Below, one piece after another: positions 8,428 to 15,891 of a stretch of DNA of 33,472 nucleotides (within the stretch, counting starts at the first letter, position 1; each line of letters begins with the position of its first letter). The stretch spans positions 1 through 33,472 of the forward strand of contig CALWPY010000017.1 in the NCBI GenBank assembly GCA_944383545.1. The letters are read 5' to 3'. A program made the position numbers and the translations under genes. This DNA is from an uncultured Lachnospiraceae bacterium. GTDB taxonomy: Bacteria > Bacillota > Clostridia > Lachnospirales > Lachnospiraceae. Below the pieces are notes generated by a model that searched no databases, was not told the DNA's origin, and saw only the letters and a list, made by a program, of their open reading frames with translations.

Positions 8428-10065
8428 CTATCCTCTAAACTCAAATTCTTCTTCTGCAAGCTTAATAATATTACCATTCTCAAGCTTTACATAGCTTCCC
8501 GGCATTACTCTCATGTTATTCACATATGTGCCGTTTGTAGTATCCAAATCCTGGATATAATATCCATCCTCAAACTTCATAATACATGCATGCTTACGGC
8601 TTATACTGCTATTGTACCTTACACAATAATCAACCGAATCCATAGATGCACCTATAATAAAACTGTTCTGCTTAATCATAATGCTCTCACCGGTCTTATA
8701 TCGCAGAAGAGTCGGATAGGTTGACATATAGTTGTCCGGATGTCCATTTTGGTAATTCACATCTACGCCGAGAACACTGGTCTCCCCACTCATGTCTATG
8801 TGCTGACTGCTGCCTGCTTCATTCAAACTTCTATTCACAGGCATATTTGTATTATTTGATATAAAGCCCGGAGTAACCCTACCGCTAATTTTAAGTGCTT
8901 CCTTTGCCATAACCGTTTGGTTTTCCACTTCTTTAATCTGCTTTTTGTATTTATTAGTCTTCACTATTAACAATGTTGTAAGAATAATAATAGCAGAAAA
9001 AAGAACAGCACCCTCAACAACTGCTATGATAATCATTGTATCTGCCGAAATTCCGGCTTTTTCGAGATTTTCAATCTTGTTGCTCAAATCATCTGCAGCC
9101 TCATTAATTTCATCCTGTGTATAACTTGTGACTTCGCCACCAGCTATATTCTCCAAAAGAGTGACTGCATTTTCATACGAAGCCTGACATTCACTCCATG
9201 ACTCTTCCGAATACTGCTTTTTGATTAATGTTTCATAAACAGCAATCTGTTCATCCAACGCTGTTGTATCTACAATTATTTCCGGATTATATGTAATACC
9301 AAGTACATCAAGTACATCCGTTACTTCATCAATCTGAAGAGCAAAATGCTCATTTGTATTGCCTTTGTTTGCTGAACTTACGATTCCTACAACCTCTCCA
9401 TCTGTATTTAAAAGCGGCAAGCCCTTAGCAACCGTATAGTCCGAACTATACATAAAATAATGTGCATTGTTGATTTCTGACCAGTCATCAATAACACAAT
9501 CTATTTGATTCATATCTGCGTCATACGTCCTGACAATGTCACCTTCTTTTATCTGATTGCTCTCGGTACAAAGTCTGAGGGTTGTACATGAAGATAAATC
9601 TGCCGAAGGCTGTAAAATAGCGAAATCCAAGTTCTCGCTACTGTTGACAACCGACAGCTCTACTGTGACATCATTTTTAAACACAAGCTCAATAACCGTG
9701 TTTACCTTATCACTTGTAACACCATGAGAAGCTGCAACTGCATTTTTTTCCTCTTCTGTCAAAATAACGGTATCATAACAGGAAATCAGATATACGTTAC
9801 TTTCATCACCGATAAAAAAGGCATATCCTGATTTTATAATGTCTCTGGCACCTGTTTCCGCACAAAACATCAGACGAATATATGCAATACCTTCCTTCTC
9901 ATCATACTTTTCAATAATCTGGGAAGATGCATCAGTCACCGTAGCAACCGTATGCTCTTCTCCTTCTGATTGTTCTCCTTCAGGAAGTTCAGCAGCATTT
10001 ACGCCATATCCAAAGAATAAACATAATATAAACATATTTACAAATACTAAAAATAATTTTTTCAT
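8428..10065 (-). CDS. Membrane protein: signal peptide, inactive trypsin-like domain, FIVAR-like helix, TM, cytoplasmic FHA
   Basis: 545 residues from the ATG at 10065, chosen because GGAG lies 6 bases upstream. Order: signal peptide (about 1-25, cut near VNAA); chymotrypsin/HtrA-like domain (about 50-260); FIVAR-like helical repeat (about 270-336, SEESWSECQASYENAVTLLE); membrane helix (about 343-368); linker; FHA domain (about 455-545, with ISRKHACI and LDTTNGTYVNN). The protease fold shows YLISCYDTV where active members have a TNNHV-type motif, keeps LDFAIL for the Asp, and has VAKGLPLLN where GNSGGPLLN is expected. His and Ser are therefore both missing and it should be inactive. Context suggests a transmembrane sensor or scaffold linking the outside to FHA signalling at the secretion machine. 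Confidence 0.8.
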   Translation of the reverse strand: MKKLFLVFVNMFILCLFFGYGVNAAELPEGEQSEGEEHTVATVTDASSQIIEKYDEKEGIAYIRLMFCAETGARDIIKSGYAFFIGDESNVYLISCYDTVILTEEEKNAVAASHGVTSDKVNTVIELVFKNDVTVELSVVNSSENLDFAILQPSADLSSCTTLRLCTESNQIKEGDIVRTYDADMNQIDCVIDDWSEINNAHYFMYSSDYTVAKGLPLLNTDGEVVGIVSSANKGNTNEHFALQIDEVTDVLDVLGITYNPEIIVDTTALDEQIAVYETLIKKQYSEESWSECQASYENAVTLLENIAGGEVTSYTQDEINEAADDLSNKIENLEKAGISADTMIIIAVVEGAVLFSAIIILTTLLIVKTNKYKKQIKEVENQTVMAKEALKISGRVTPGFISNNTNMPVNRSLNEAGSSQHIDMSGETSVLGVDVNYQNGHPDNYMSTYPTLLRYKTGESIMIKQNSFIIGASMDSVDYCVRYNSSISRKHACIMKFEDGYYIQDLDTTNGTYVNNMRVMPGSYVKLENGNIIKLAEEEFEFRG

Positions 10066-10104
10066 ACCAATCTCCATATCTCAATGATTTAAATGTTTGA
10101 AAGC

Positions 10105-10752
10105 TTACATTTCATTGAGTTTCCTCCTGAATTCTTCTTCTGTAAGCTCTGTTCCTGCGAAACTGACATTCCCCTGTGAATCGACATCCATTGTAATAAC
10201 AGATTCACCATCTACAGACATATTGAACATTTCTTCACCTGTGGGCTCATATATAATCTTTAGTGAAAGTTCCGCATCTTCACACTTTATTCCCGAAAGT
10301 AACTGCATATTAAAACACAATGGTCCAATTGCAACTAACATATAAAAATCTGTAATTTCTGTTGTTTTATCTACATAATATATAACCTCATTACAATCAT
10401 AGTTTACTTTCACCGGCAGTGATGATTGTTGTATATATTCTTCCAAATTTTCCACTGTAGAATTATATTCTTTTTCTAACAAGTTTTTATTATATATAAT
10501 TATACAATGAGCTTCATCTCCAACACGTGCATCCATGCACTTACCACTCGACCTCAAATCATTTACAACCTCCACCGCCGTGCGGTTTCCATGCAGGATT
10601 GGCATATCCTTTATAATATAAATCTCACACATCTTAAGTGAAACACAAGGGATATATTTATTATTATCCGCTTTTTCCGAAGCAGATGAACAACCTGTCA
10701 TAACAGATATAAAAACAAAAAACAACTGCAACAAAATTTTTTTTATTCTCAT
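10105..10752 (-). CDS. Lipoprotein, paralogue 1 of 4, candidate immunity protein
   Basis: 215 residues: basic start MRIKKILLQL, hydrophobic core and lipobox VMTGC, so a membrane-anchored lipoprotein exposed on the outer face. It is homologous along its length to three other lipoproteins here (starts 12680, 13473, 14265). The most conserved part is the C-terminus (EEMFNMSVDGES, GTELTEEEF), while the centre varies. It follows effector B by 124 bases and has its own AGGAGG site and a candidate promoter, so it may also be expressed alone. Immunity to a T7SS effector acting at the cell surface or membrane is inferred from pairing; lipoprotein immunity has precedent in the staphylococcal TslA/TilA pair. 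I do not recognise the family. Confidence 0.7.
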   Translation of the reverse strand: MRIKKILLQLFFVFISVMTGCSSASEKADNNKYIPCVSLKMCEIYIIKDMPILHGNRTAVEVVNDLRSSGKCMDARVGDEAHCIIIYNKNLLEKEYNSTVENLEEYIQQSSLPVKVNYDCNEVIYYVDKTTEITDFYMLVAIGPLCFNMQLLSGIKCEDAELSLKIIYEPTGEEMFNMSVDGESVITMDVDSQGNVSFAGTELTEEEFRRKLNEM

Positions 10753-10762
10753 TATTCCTCCT

Positions 10763-10816
10763 GTTTATAATTTTATAAACTAAACAAATAATACGTCACA
10801 ATTTTTTAATATCCAA
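10763..10816 (-). promoter_or_regulatory. Candidate promoter and 18-bp palindrome before lipoprotein paralogue 1
   Basis: Read on the minus strand there is TTGGAT (10816-10811), a 17-base spacer, and TATTAT (10793-10788). Between it and the AGGAGG site lies a perfect palindrome, GTTTATAA-TT-TTATAAAC (10763-10780), a possible operator or mRNA hairpin. This would allow the lipoprotein and the downstream core genes to be transcribed independently of the upstream effector genes. Inferred from sequence only. Confidence 0.5.
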
Positions 10817-10876
10817 TTTTATTTCTTTTAAATTTACATTATTTCAAGTATATTTATATAAAATTATTAAACCTTA

Positions 10877-11977
10877 CTAAGTTATAAGAGGTACTAATGG
10901 AGCAGCTTCTGGCGCAAAAATATAAATCAATATTCCAATACCTGCAATCGCTAATGCCATTCCCACATCTTCATCTTTTATTCCTGATTCTTCAATAATA
11001 ACCGGATATTCTGAATTATAGGCATATGCATATGCATTCTGCATCAGCCACTCTGCATTAAGAGGTGTAATTTCAACACCACATGCCATGGTTACTGATG
11101 CTTCTATACTTGTATCTCCATCTGCAACAACAGGTACAGAAACAGTCGTTCCATTTTCAAGAAAAAATGAATTATTATACGCATAATATCCACTACTTGA
11201 ATAAATAGATGAATTCTCATCATATTCCTCAGATAGAGTAGCTGATACTTTGCCATCAATATTTAAAGATAAGCTCAATGTATTAAAATCTCCAGTCTTT
11301 AATAATTTCACACACGCTTCTTTTGCATGTTTAAAATCGATAGTGCAATCCTTTGCACTCCCCTTAATTTTTTTAGAAACAGAAAAGTACGCCGTTATTC
11401 CCGGTGCAACCCGTATTGTCACCTTATCATTTTCAGGCATCGGAAGTAATCCATCAATATAAACCATTTGAATATAATCTATTACCTTATTTCCAAATGC
11501 CAGCTTCTCCTTATATGTCCAAGTTAAAAATACATCATAAGAATAATCAGAGAATGCATTTTTTATAAAATCAACTTCTTCTTCCGTATAAAGAACATTT
11601 ATATTAATATTCCCTGTTTCTAACTGATTTGCTCCCTCAGCTGCGTTTTTTGCCAATGCGTCACTCTTATTTAAATAATCCTGAAACTCATCTAACAGTG
11701 CAGTTAATGATGTCGCAGCTTCTGAATCATCTCTGCGTAAAGCCGTCCCCCTCTTCCCCAAGTAAATCTGATGTTCAATTATGTTCATATTCCTTTGTGT
11801 TAATATCTGTGAAATTTGTGAATATACTCCTGAAGCCTCATCATCAATGAATTCATCTGACCAGTTTCCTGATTGAGCTATAAGCAATTCCGATTTCATA
11901 GAAGAAATTTCGCTCACCTCATTGCCCAAAGCCTGAGTTAAATACGTAAATATTTCCGAATCTAATTTTCTCAACAT
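10877..11977 (-). CDS. T7SS effector candidate B with hydrophobic C-terminus
   Basis: 366 residues. Residues 1-148 are identical to effector A (14291-15382) except at position 12, and are helical (MLRKLDSEIF, SQISQILTQRNMN), consistent with a shared export domain. Residues 150-320 are a beta-rich, Ser/Thr-rich middle homologous to A but diverged, with the shared motif MACGVEI. The C-terminus is a hydrophobic stretch ending the protein (ALAIAGIGILIYIFAPEAAP). There is no signal peptide and no LXG motif. AGGAGGAAG precedes the start. It is flanked by lipoproteins on both sides. I infer a secreted antibacterial protein that inserts into target membranes. No known toxin domain is recognised. Confidence 0.6.
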   Translation of the reverse strand: MLRKLDSEIFTYLTQALGNEVSEISSMKSELLIAQSGNWSDEFIDDEASGVYSQISQILTQRNMNIIEHQIYLGKRGTALRRDDSEAATSLTALLDEFQDYLNKSDALAKNAAEGANQLETGNININVLYTEEEVDFIKNAFSDYSYDVFLTWTYKEKLAFGNKVIDYIQMVYIDGLLPMPENDKVTIRVAPGITAYFSVSKKIKGSAKDCTIDFKHAKEACVKLLKTGDFNTLSLSLNIDGKVSATLSEEYDENSSIYSSSGYYAYNNSFFLENGTTVSVPVVADGDTSIEASVTMACGVEITPLNAEWLMQNAYAYAYNSEYPVIIEESGIKDEDVGMALAIAGIGILIYIFAPEAAPLVPLIT

Positions 11978-12023
11978 ATCTTATTCTTCCTCCTAAGTTA
12001 AAGCCACCAATCAGAAGTTGTTT

Positions 12024-12680
12024 TCAATTATACATTGAATTCAGTTTTCTCATAAATTCTTCTTCTGTGAGCTCCGTTCCCACAAAACTTACATTTCCCT
12101 GTGAATCTACATCCATTGTAATAGCAGATTCACCATCTACAGACATATTAAACATTTCTTCATTTGTAGGCTCGTATATTATCTTCAGATGCAATTTTGC
12201 ATCATCATATATTGTTCCTGAAAGTTGCTGTATACAAAAACAAGCCGGTCCTATAGCTACTAAATCATACAAATCCGTAATATCTGTTGTATTATCCACA
12301 TAATATATTATTTCATCACAATCATAATTTACTTCTATCCTGAGTGATGATTGTTCTATAAATCTTTCTAATGTCTGAACGCTATTATTATATTCTTTTT
12401 CCAACAATTCTTTATCATATACAACTACAAAATGTCCTTCATCATTAACAAATGCACCTATACATCTATCACTATTTCTCCATCTCGCTGCTTCATCCGC
12501 TGCCGTGCTTCCTCCATGCACAGACGGAAGATATTCCACAGCATACATTTCACACATCTTAAGCGAAACACAAGGGATATACTTGGTATCATTTTCTGTT
12601 CTTCCTGAATCATACGAACATCCTGTCATGCTTAATAAAAATATTAAAACTTCTGTTATAATTATTTTTTTACTATTCAT
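12024..12680 (-). CDS. Lipoprotein, paralogue 2 of 4, candidate immunity protein
   Basis: 218 residues with N-terminus MNSKKIIITEVLIFLLSMTGC (lipobox SMTGC, Cys 21). Its first 43 residues and the DNA upstream match paralogue 3 exactly (793-base offset), so the pair arose by recent tandem duplication or conversion. The central part (SVHGGSTAADEAARWRNSD) differs from all siblings, while the C-terminus (EEMFNMSVDGES, TELTEEEF) is shared. It lies 46 bases upstream of effector B and could be the cognate immunity gene of B or a spare immunity gene. Ribosome site TTGAGGTAAAG. Confidence 0.7.
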   Translation of the reverse strand: MNSKKIIITEVLIFLLSMTGCSYDSGRTENDTKYIPCVSLKMCEMYAVEYLPSVHGGSTAADEAARWRNSDRCIGAFVNDEGHFVVVYDKELLEKEYNNSVQTLERFIEQSSLRIEVNYDCDEIIYYVDNTTDITDLYDLVAIGPACFCIQQLSGTIYDDAKLHLKIIYEPTNEEMFNMSVDGESAITMDVDSQGNVSFVGTELTEEEFMRKLNSMYN

Positions 12681-12729
12681 CTTTACCTCAATTTCTATCT
12701 GCCAATCTAAATCAATAATGTATCATGTT

Positions 12730-12798
12730 ATCACCAATCCGAAGGATTGATGATGGCGCACGGAGCCACGCGAAGCGTTTTTCATGCGACGCGCTCAT
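12730..12798. repeat. 69-bp structured intergenic repeat, copy 1
   Basis: Begins ATCACCAATCC-GAA-GGATTG, a hairpin, followed by an outer GCGC pairing around the core CGCGAAGCGTTTTT, and ends GCGCTCAT. It is identical to copy 2 793 bases away and closely similar to 30841-30910. It lies between two lipoprotein genes. It has a REP-like palindromic character but no adjoining transposase. Confidence 0.85.
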
Positions 12799-12816
12799 TA
12801 TATAATAATTTTGTAT

Positions 12817-13473
12817 TTACTTTTTCATTACATTAAGCTTTTCTTCAAATTCCTCTTCTGTAAGCTCCGTTCCTGAGAAACTGACATTCCCCTGTGAATC
12901 TACATCCATTGTAATAGCAGATTCACCATCTACAGACATATTAAACATTTCTTTACCTGTGGGCTCATATATAATCTTTAGGCAGAGGTCTACATCTTCA
13001 TATACAACTCCTGCCAGCTGTTGTATATAAAAGCAAGTCGGTCCAATGCTAATCAACTGATAAAAATCTGTAATTTCTGTTACATCATTTACATAATATG
13101 TAATCTCATTACAATCATAGTTTACTTCAACCCTTATCGGAGATTGTTCTATAAAACCGTCCAATTTCTGAACATTATTATAATATTCTTTTTTTAGAAG
13201 CTCTTTATTATATATAGTCACACAATTTCCATCGTCATTAACAAATGCACCTATACACATATTGCTATTTCTCAGGTAATTTGCTATTTCTGCAGCAGTA
13301 TAGCTCGGATATGTTGAAGGAAGATTTTCCATGACATACAGTTCACACATCTTAAGCGAAACACAAGGGATATACTTGGTATCATTTTCTGTTCTTCCTG
13401 AATCATACGAACATCCTGTCATGCTTAATAAAAATATTAAAACTTCTGTTATAATTATTTTTTTACTATTCAT
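12817..13473 (-). CDS. Lipoprotein, paralogue 3 of 4, candidate immunity protein
   Basis: 218 residues. The signal peptide and the following segment (to YIPCVSLKMCE) are identical to paralogue 2, the middle (NLPSTYPSYTAAEIANYLR) is unique, and the C-terminus is shared (VSFSGTELTEEEFEEKL, as in paralogue 4). The lipobox SMTGC is intact. It sits between two copies of the 69-bp repeat, so gene plus repeat looks like the duplicated unit. There is no adjacent effector of its own, so it may be an orphan immunity gene guarding against effector variants of other strains, or it may act together with its neighbours. Inferred. Confidence 0.7.
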   Translation of the reverse strand: MNSKKIIITEVLIFLLSMTGCSYDSGRTENDTKYIPCVSLKMCELYVMENLPSTYPSYTAAEIANYLRNSNMCIGAFVNDDGNCVTIYNKELLKKEYYNNVQKLDGFIEQSPIRVEVNYDCNEITYYVNDVTEITDFYQLISIGPTCFYIQQLAGVVYEDVDLCLKIIYEPTGKEMFNMSVDGESAITMDVDSQGNVSFSGTELTEEEFEEKLNVMKK

Positions 13474-13522
13474 CTTTACCTCAATTTCTATCTGCCAATC
13501 TAAATCAATAATGTATCATGTT

Positions 13523-13591
13523 ATCACCAATCCGAAGGATTGATGATGGCGCACGGAGCCACGCGAAGCGTTTTTCATGCGACGCGCTCAT
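13523..13591. repeat. 69-bp structured intergenic repeat, copy 2
   Basis: Base-for-base the same as copy 1 (12730-12798), including its flanks, because it was carried in the same tandem duplication. Two nested hairpins can form: AATCC-GAA-GGATT, and ACGC-GAA-GCGT within an outer GCGC/GCGC pairing. Confidence 0.85.
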
Positions 13592-13608
13592 TATATAATA
13601 TTTTGTAT

Positions 13609-14265
13609 TTACTTTTTCATTGCATTAAGCTTTTCTTCAAATTCCTCTTCTGTAAGCTCCGTTCCTGAGAAACTGACATTCCCCTGTGAATCAGAGTTTA
13701 TTGTTATAGAAGCTTCACCATCTACAGGCATATTAAACATTTCTTCACCTGTAGGGTCATATATTATTTTTAAATAAAGTTCCACATCTTCATATGCCAC
13801 TCCCGAAAGCAATTGTATGTCCAGACAAAGCGGCGCTATTCCTGTAAACCCATATAAATCCGTTATATTTGTTGTCTCGTCTACATAATATATAATCTCA
13901 TTACACTCATAGTTTACTTTAACATCCAGAGTTGACGATTCTATAAACATTTCCAGAGTATCCACAATACGATTATATTCCTTTTCCAATAGTTCCCGAT
14001 TGTATCTATCTACGCAATGCCCTTCATCATTTACCCACGAATCTAAGCAAACCCCCTGTTCTTTTCTATTTTTTGATGTTTCTGCTGCCGATGTAATGGG
14101 ATGTAAGGATGGCAATACTTCTACGTCATAAGTTTCATTTCCCTCCAGAGAAACACAAGGTATATATTTTGTATCATTTTCTGCTCTTTCTGAATTATTT
14201 GAGCATCCCGTCATACTCAATATCAATATCAAAACCGATATACAAAATATTTTTTTACTATTCAT
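13609..14265 (-). CDS. Lipoprotein, paralogue 4 of 4, candidate immunity protein of effector A
   Basis: 218 residues from the ATG at 14265, chosen because it gives a proper lipoprotein signal (MNSKKIFCISVLILILSMTGC) and has GGAGATAGTAATA upstream; a longer in-frame start at 14334 would bury the signal and overlap effector A. The middle (LPSLHPITSAAETSKNRKEQ) is the most divergent of the four and the C-terminus keeps GTELTEEEFEEKL. It starts only 25 bases after the stop of effector A, the tightest effector-lipoprotein pairing here and typical of toxin/immunity pairs. Immunity is inferred. Confidence 0.7.
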   Translation of the reverse strand: MNSKKIFCISVLILILSMTGCSNNSERAENDTKYIPCVSLEGNETYDVEVLPSLHPITSAAETSKNRKEQGVCLDSWVNDEGHCVDRYNRELLEKEYNRIVDTLEMFIESSTLDVKVNYECNEIIYYVDETTNITDLYGFTGIAPLCLDIQLLSGVAYEDVELYLKIIYDPTGEEMFNMPVDGEASITINSDSQGNVSFSGTELTEEEFEEKLNAMKK

Positions 14266-14290
14266 TATTACTATCTCCATCTCTTGAAAA

Positions 14291-15382
14291 TCACAAACCA
14301 ATCGCACCTGCAACTGCTCCCGGTACTCCTGCAACTATAAATCCTGTAACTGCTCCTACAATTATTGCCCCTGCAATAATAACAGCTGTCTCAAAATCTT
14401 CATTATCAGTCGCCATATCATAATCAGGATTGGTTGCATATTCTTCTTGCGCCTGCCATCCTACCGGAGCTGAAATTTCAACCCCACAGGCCATAGATAC
14501 TGTTATATTTTCATGTACTTCTTCAACTGTAACATCCGGTGTAGAAACAGTAGATCCATGTTCTAAAAAGAATATATTATTTTGAACTTCGTACCCTCCA
14601 TTTACATAAATTGATGATGTATCATCAATTTTCTGCGATAATGTAACTGCCACCTGTCCTTCAAGATTAACAGATGCATCTAGTCCAGAAAAATCTCCAG
14701 TTCCTAACAAATGGGCACAGGCATTTCCCGCAAAATCATAGTCCACAGATAAATAAGAACTTGAAGCAGTCACATTACTGGTTTTTGAAAAATATGCCGT
14801 TACTCCCGGCGCAACCCGTATCGTCACCTTCCCATTTTCAGGTATCGGAAGTAACCCATCCATATAAACCATATTCATATAATCTATTACCTTATTTTGA
14901 AATTCTAGCTTCTCCTTATCTGTCCAAGTTAAAAATATATCATAAGAATAATCAGAGAATGCATTTTTTATAAAATCAACTTCTTCTTCCGTATAAAGAA
15001 CATTTATATTAATATTCCCTGTTTCTAACTGATTTGCTCCCTCAGCTGCGTTTTTTGCCAATGCGTCACTCTTATTTAAATAATCCTGAAACTCATCTAA
15101 CAGTGCAGTTAATGATGTCGCAGCTTCTGAATCATCTCTGCGTAAAGCCGTCCCCCTCTTCCCCAAGTAAATCTGATGTTCAATTATGTTCATATTCCTT
15201 TGTGTTAATATCTGTGAAATTTGTGAATATACTCCTGAAGCCTCATCATCAATGAATTCATCTGACCAGTTTCCTGATTGAGCTATAAGCAATTCCGATT
15301 TCATAGAAGAAATTTCGCTCACCTCATTGCCCAAAGCCTGAGTTAAAGACGTAAATATTTCTGAATCTAATTTTCTTAACAT
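14291..15382 (-). CDS. T7SS effector candidate A with glycine-zipper C-terminus
   Basis: 363 residues. The N-terminal 148 residues match effector B with a single substitution, even at the DNA level. The middle is a diverged beta-rich region with the same MACGVEI motif. The C-terminal 40 residues are a hydrophobic Gly/Ala zipper (IIAGAIIVGAVTGFIVAG, then GVPGAVAGAIGL), a pattern seen in membrane-permeabilising toxins and bacteriocin-like peptides. There is no signal peptide, so export must use the T7SS or another route. It lies downstream of the helical chaperone-like genes and immediately upstream of lipoprotein 4. I infer a pore-forming or depolarising effector. Mode of action is not shown by sequence alone. 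Confidence 0.6.
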   Translation of the reverse strand: MLRKLDSEIFTSLTQALGNEVSEISSMKSELLIAQSGNWSDEFIDDEASGVYSQISQILTQRNMNIIEHQIYLGKRGTALRRDDSEAATSLTALLDEFQDYLNKSDALAKNAAEGANQLETGNININVLYTEEEVDFIKNAFSDYSYDIFLTWTDKEKLEFQNKVIDYMNMVYMDGLLPIPENGKVTIRVAPGVTAYFSKTSNVTASSSYLSVDYDFAGNACAHLLGTGDFSGLDASVNLEGQVAVTLSQKIDDTSSIYVNGGYEVQNNIFFLEHGSTVSTPDVTVEEVHENITVSMACGVEISAPVGWQAQEEYATNPDYDMATDNEDFETAVIIAGAIIVGAVTGFIVAGVPGAVAGAIGL

Positions 15383-15415
15383 ATTTCTTACCCTTCTACA
15401 TTAAATACCATTATC

Positions 15416-15883
15416 TTAGTCTCTAATTTCATAAATTGAGTCAATAATACGAGAAAATATTTCCTTGTTGTATTTTAAATCATCCATATTCATTATTTGA
15501 TAAATTATAATATTTAACCTGTCATTGCGTAATACTGCAACTATACAATGTATATTCTTTTTTTCTGAAAAGTATTTATCTTCCGTCATTATCTGTTCAA
15601 ATCCCCGTGAATTTCTTTTAAATACCCCCAGATTTTCTGTAGTATTAAATGATTTTGACAGATATTGCTTAATGATAAAAACAATTTCATCTAAAGATTT
15701 ATTAAGTTGTTCTATCTTTTCCACCAACAGCAGAGAATCATTCTCCCCACTCCACAAAAAAAAATTTTCCTTCCTTTCAAAATTTAATTCTTCAGGGAGT
15801 TCCATAGGCTTATATGTATAAGGAATATCTATATTAATTTTTCCGTCAAACAATTCATTTCTATTACAAACTTCTAAATTCAT
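15416..15883 (-). CDS. Small alpha/beta protein, possibly MOG1/PsbP-like (DcrB-like) chaperone fold
   Basis: 155 residues from the ATG at 15883, chosen because GAGG lies 6 bases upstream; the ATG at 15895 overlaps the previous stop as ATGA and is a plausible alternative. Pattern: N-terminal strands (KINIDIPYTYKPM), a long helix (SLDEIVFIIKQYLSKSF), central strands (HCIVAVLRNDRLNIIIYQ) and a C-terminal helix (NKEIFSRIIDSIYEI). This resembles the MOG1/PsbP fold used by DcrB and by Eag effector chaperones of T6SS. It lies directly before effector A with no signal peptide. I infer a dedicated cytoplasmic effector chaperone. The fold call is tentative. Confidence 0.45.
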   Translation of the reverse strand: MNLEVCNRNELFDGKINIDIPYTYKPMELPEELNFERKENFFLWSGENDSLLLVEKIEQLNKSLDEIVFIIKQYLSKSFNTTENLGVFKRNSRGFEQIMTEDKYFSEKKNIHCIVAVLRNDRLNIIIYQIMNMDDLKYNKEIFSRIIDSIYEIRD

Positions 15884-15891
15884 ATCAAACC

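Noticed and set aside
14109-14423. Plus-strand frame rich in Ala/Thr/Pro over effector A and lipoprotein 4
   Set aside because: Mirror image of the Gly/Ala zipper codons and the signal peptide on the real strand; no ribosome site.
10877-15382. Effectors as classic LXG toxins
   Set aside because: No Leu-x-Gly motif in the N-terminal helical part and no known nuclease, NADase or lipase motif. Called effector candidates by context only.
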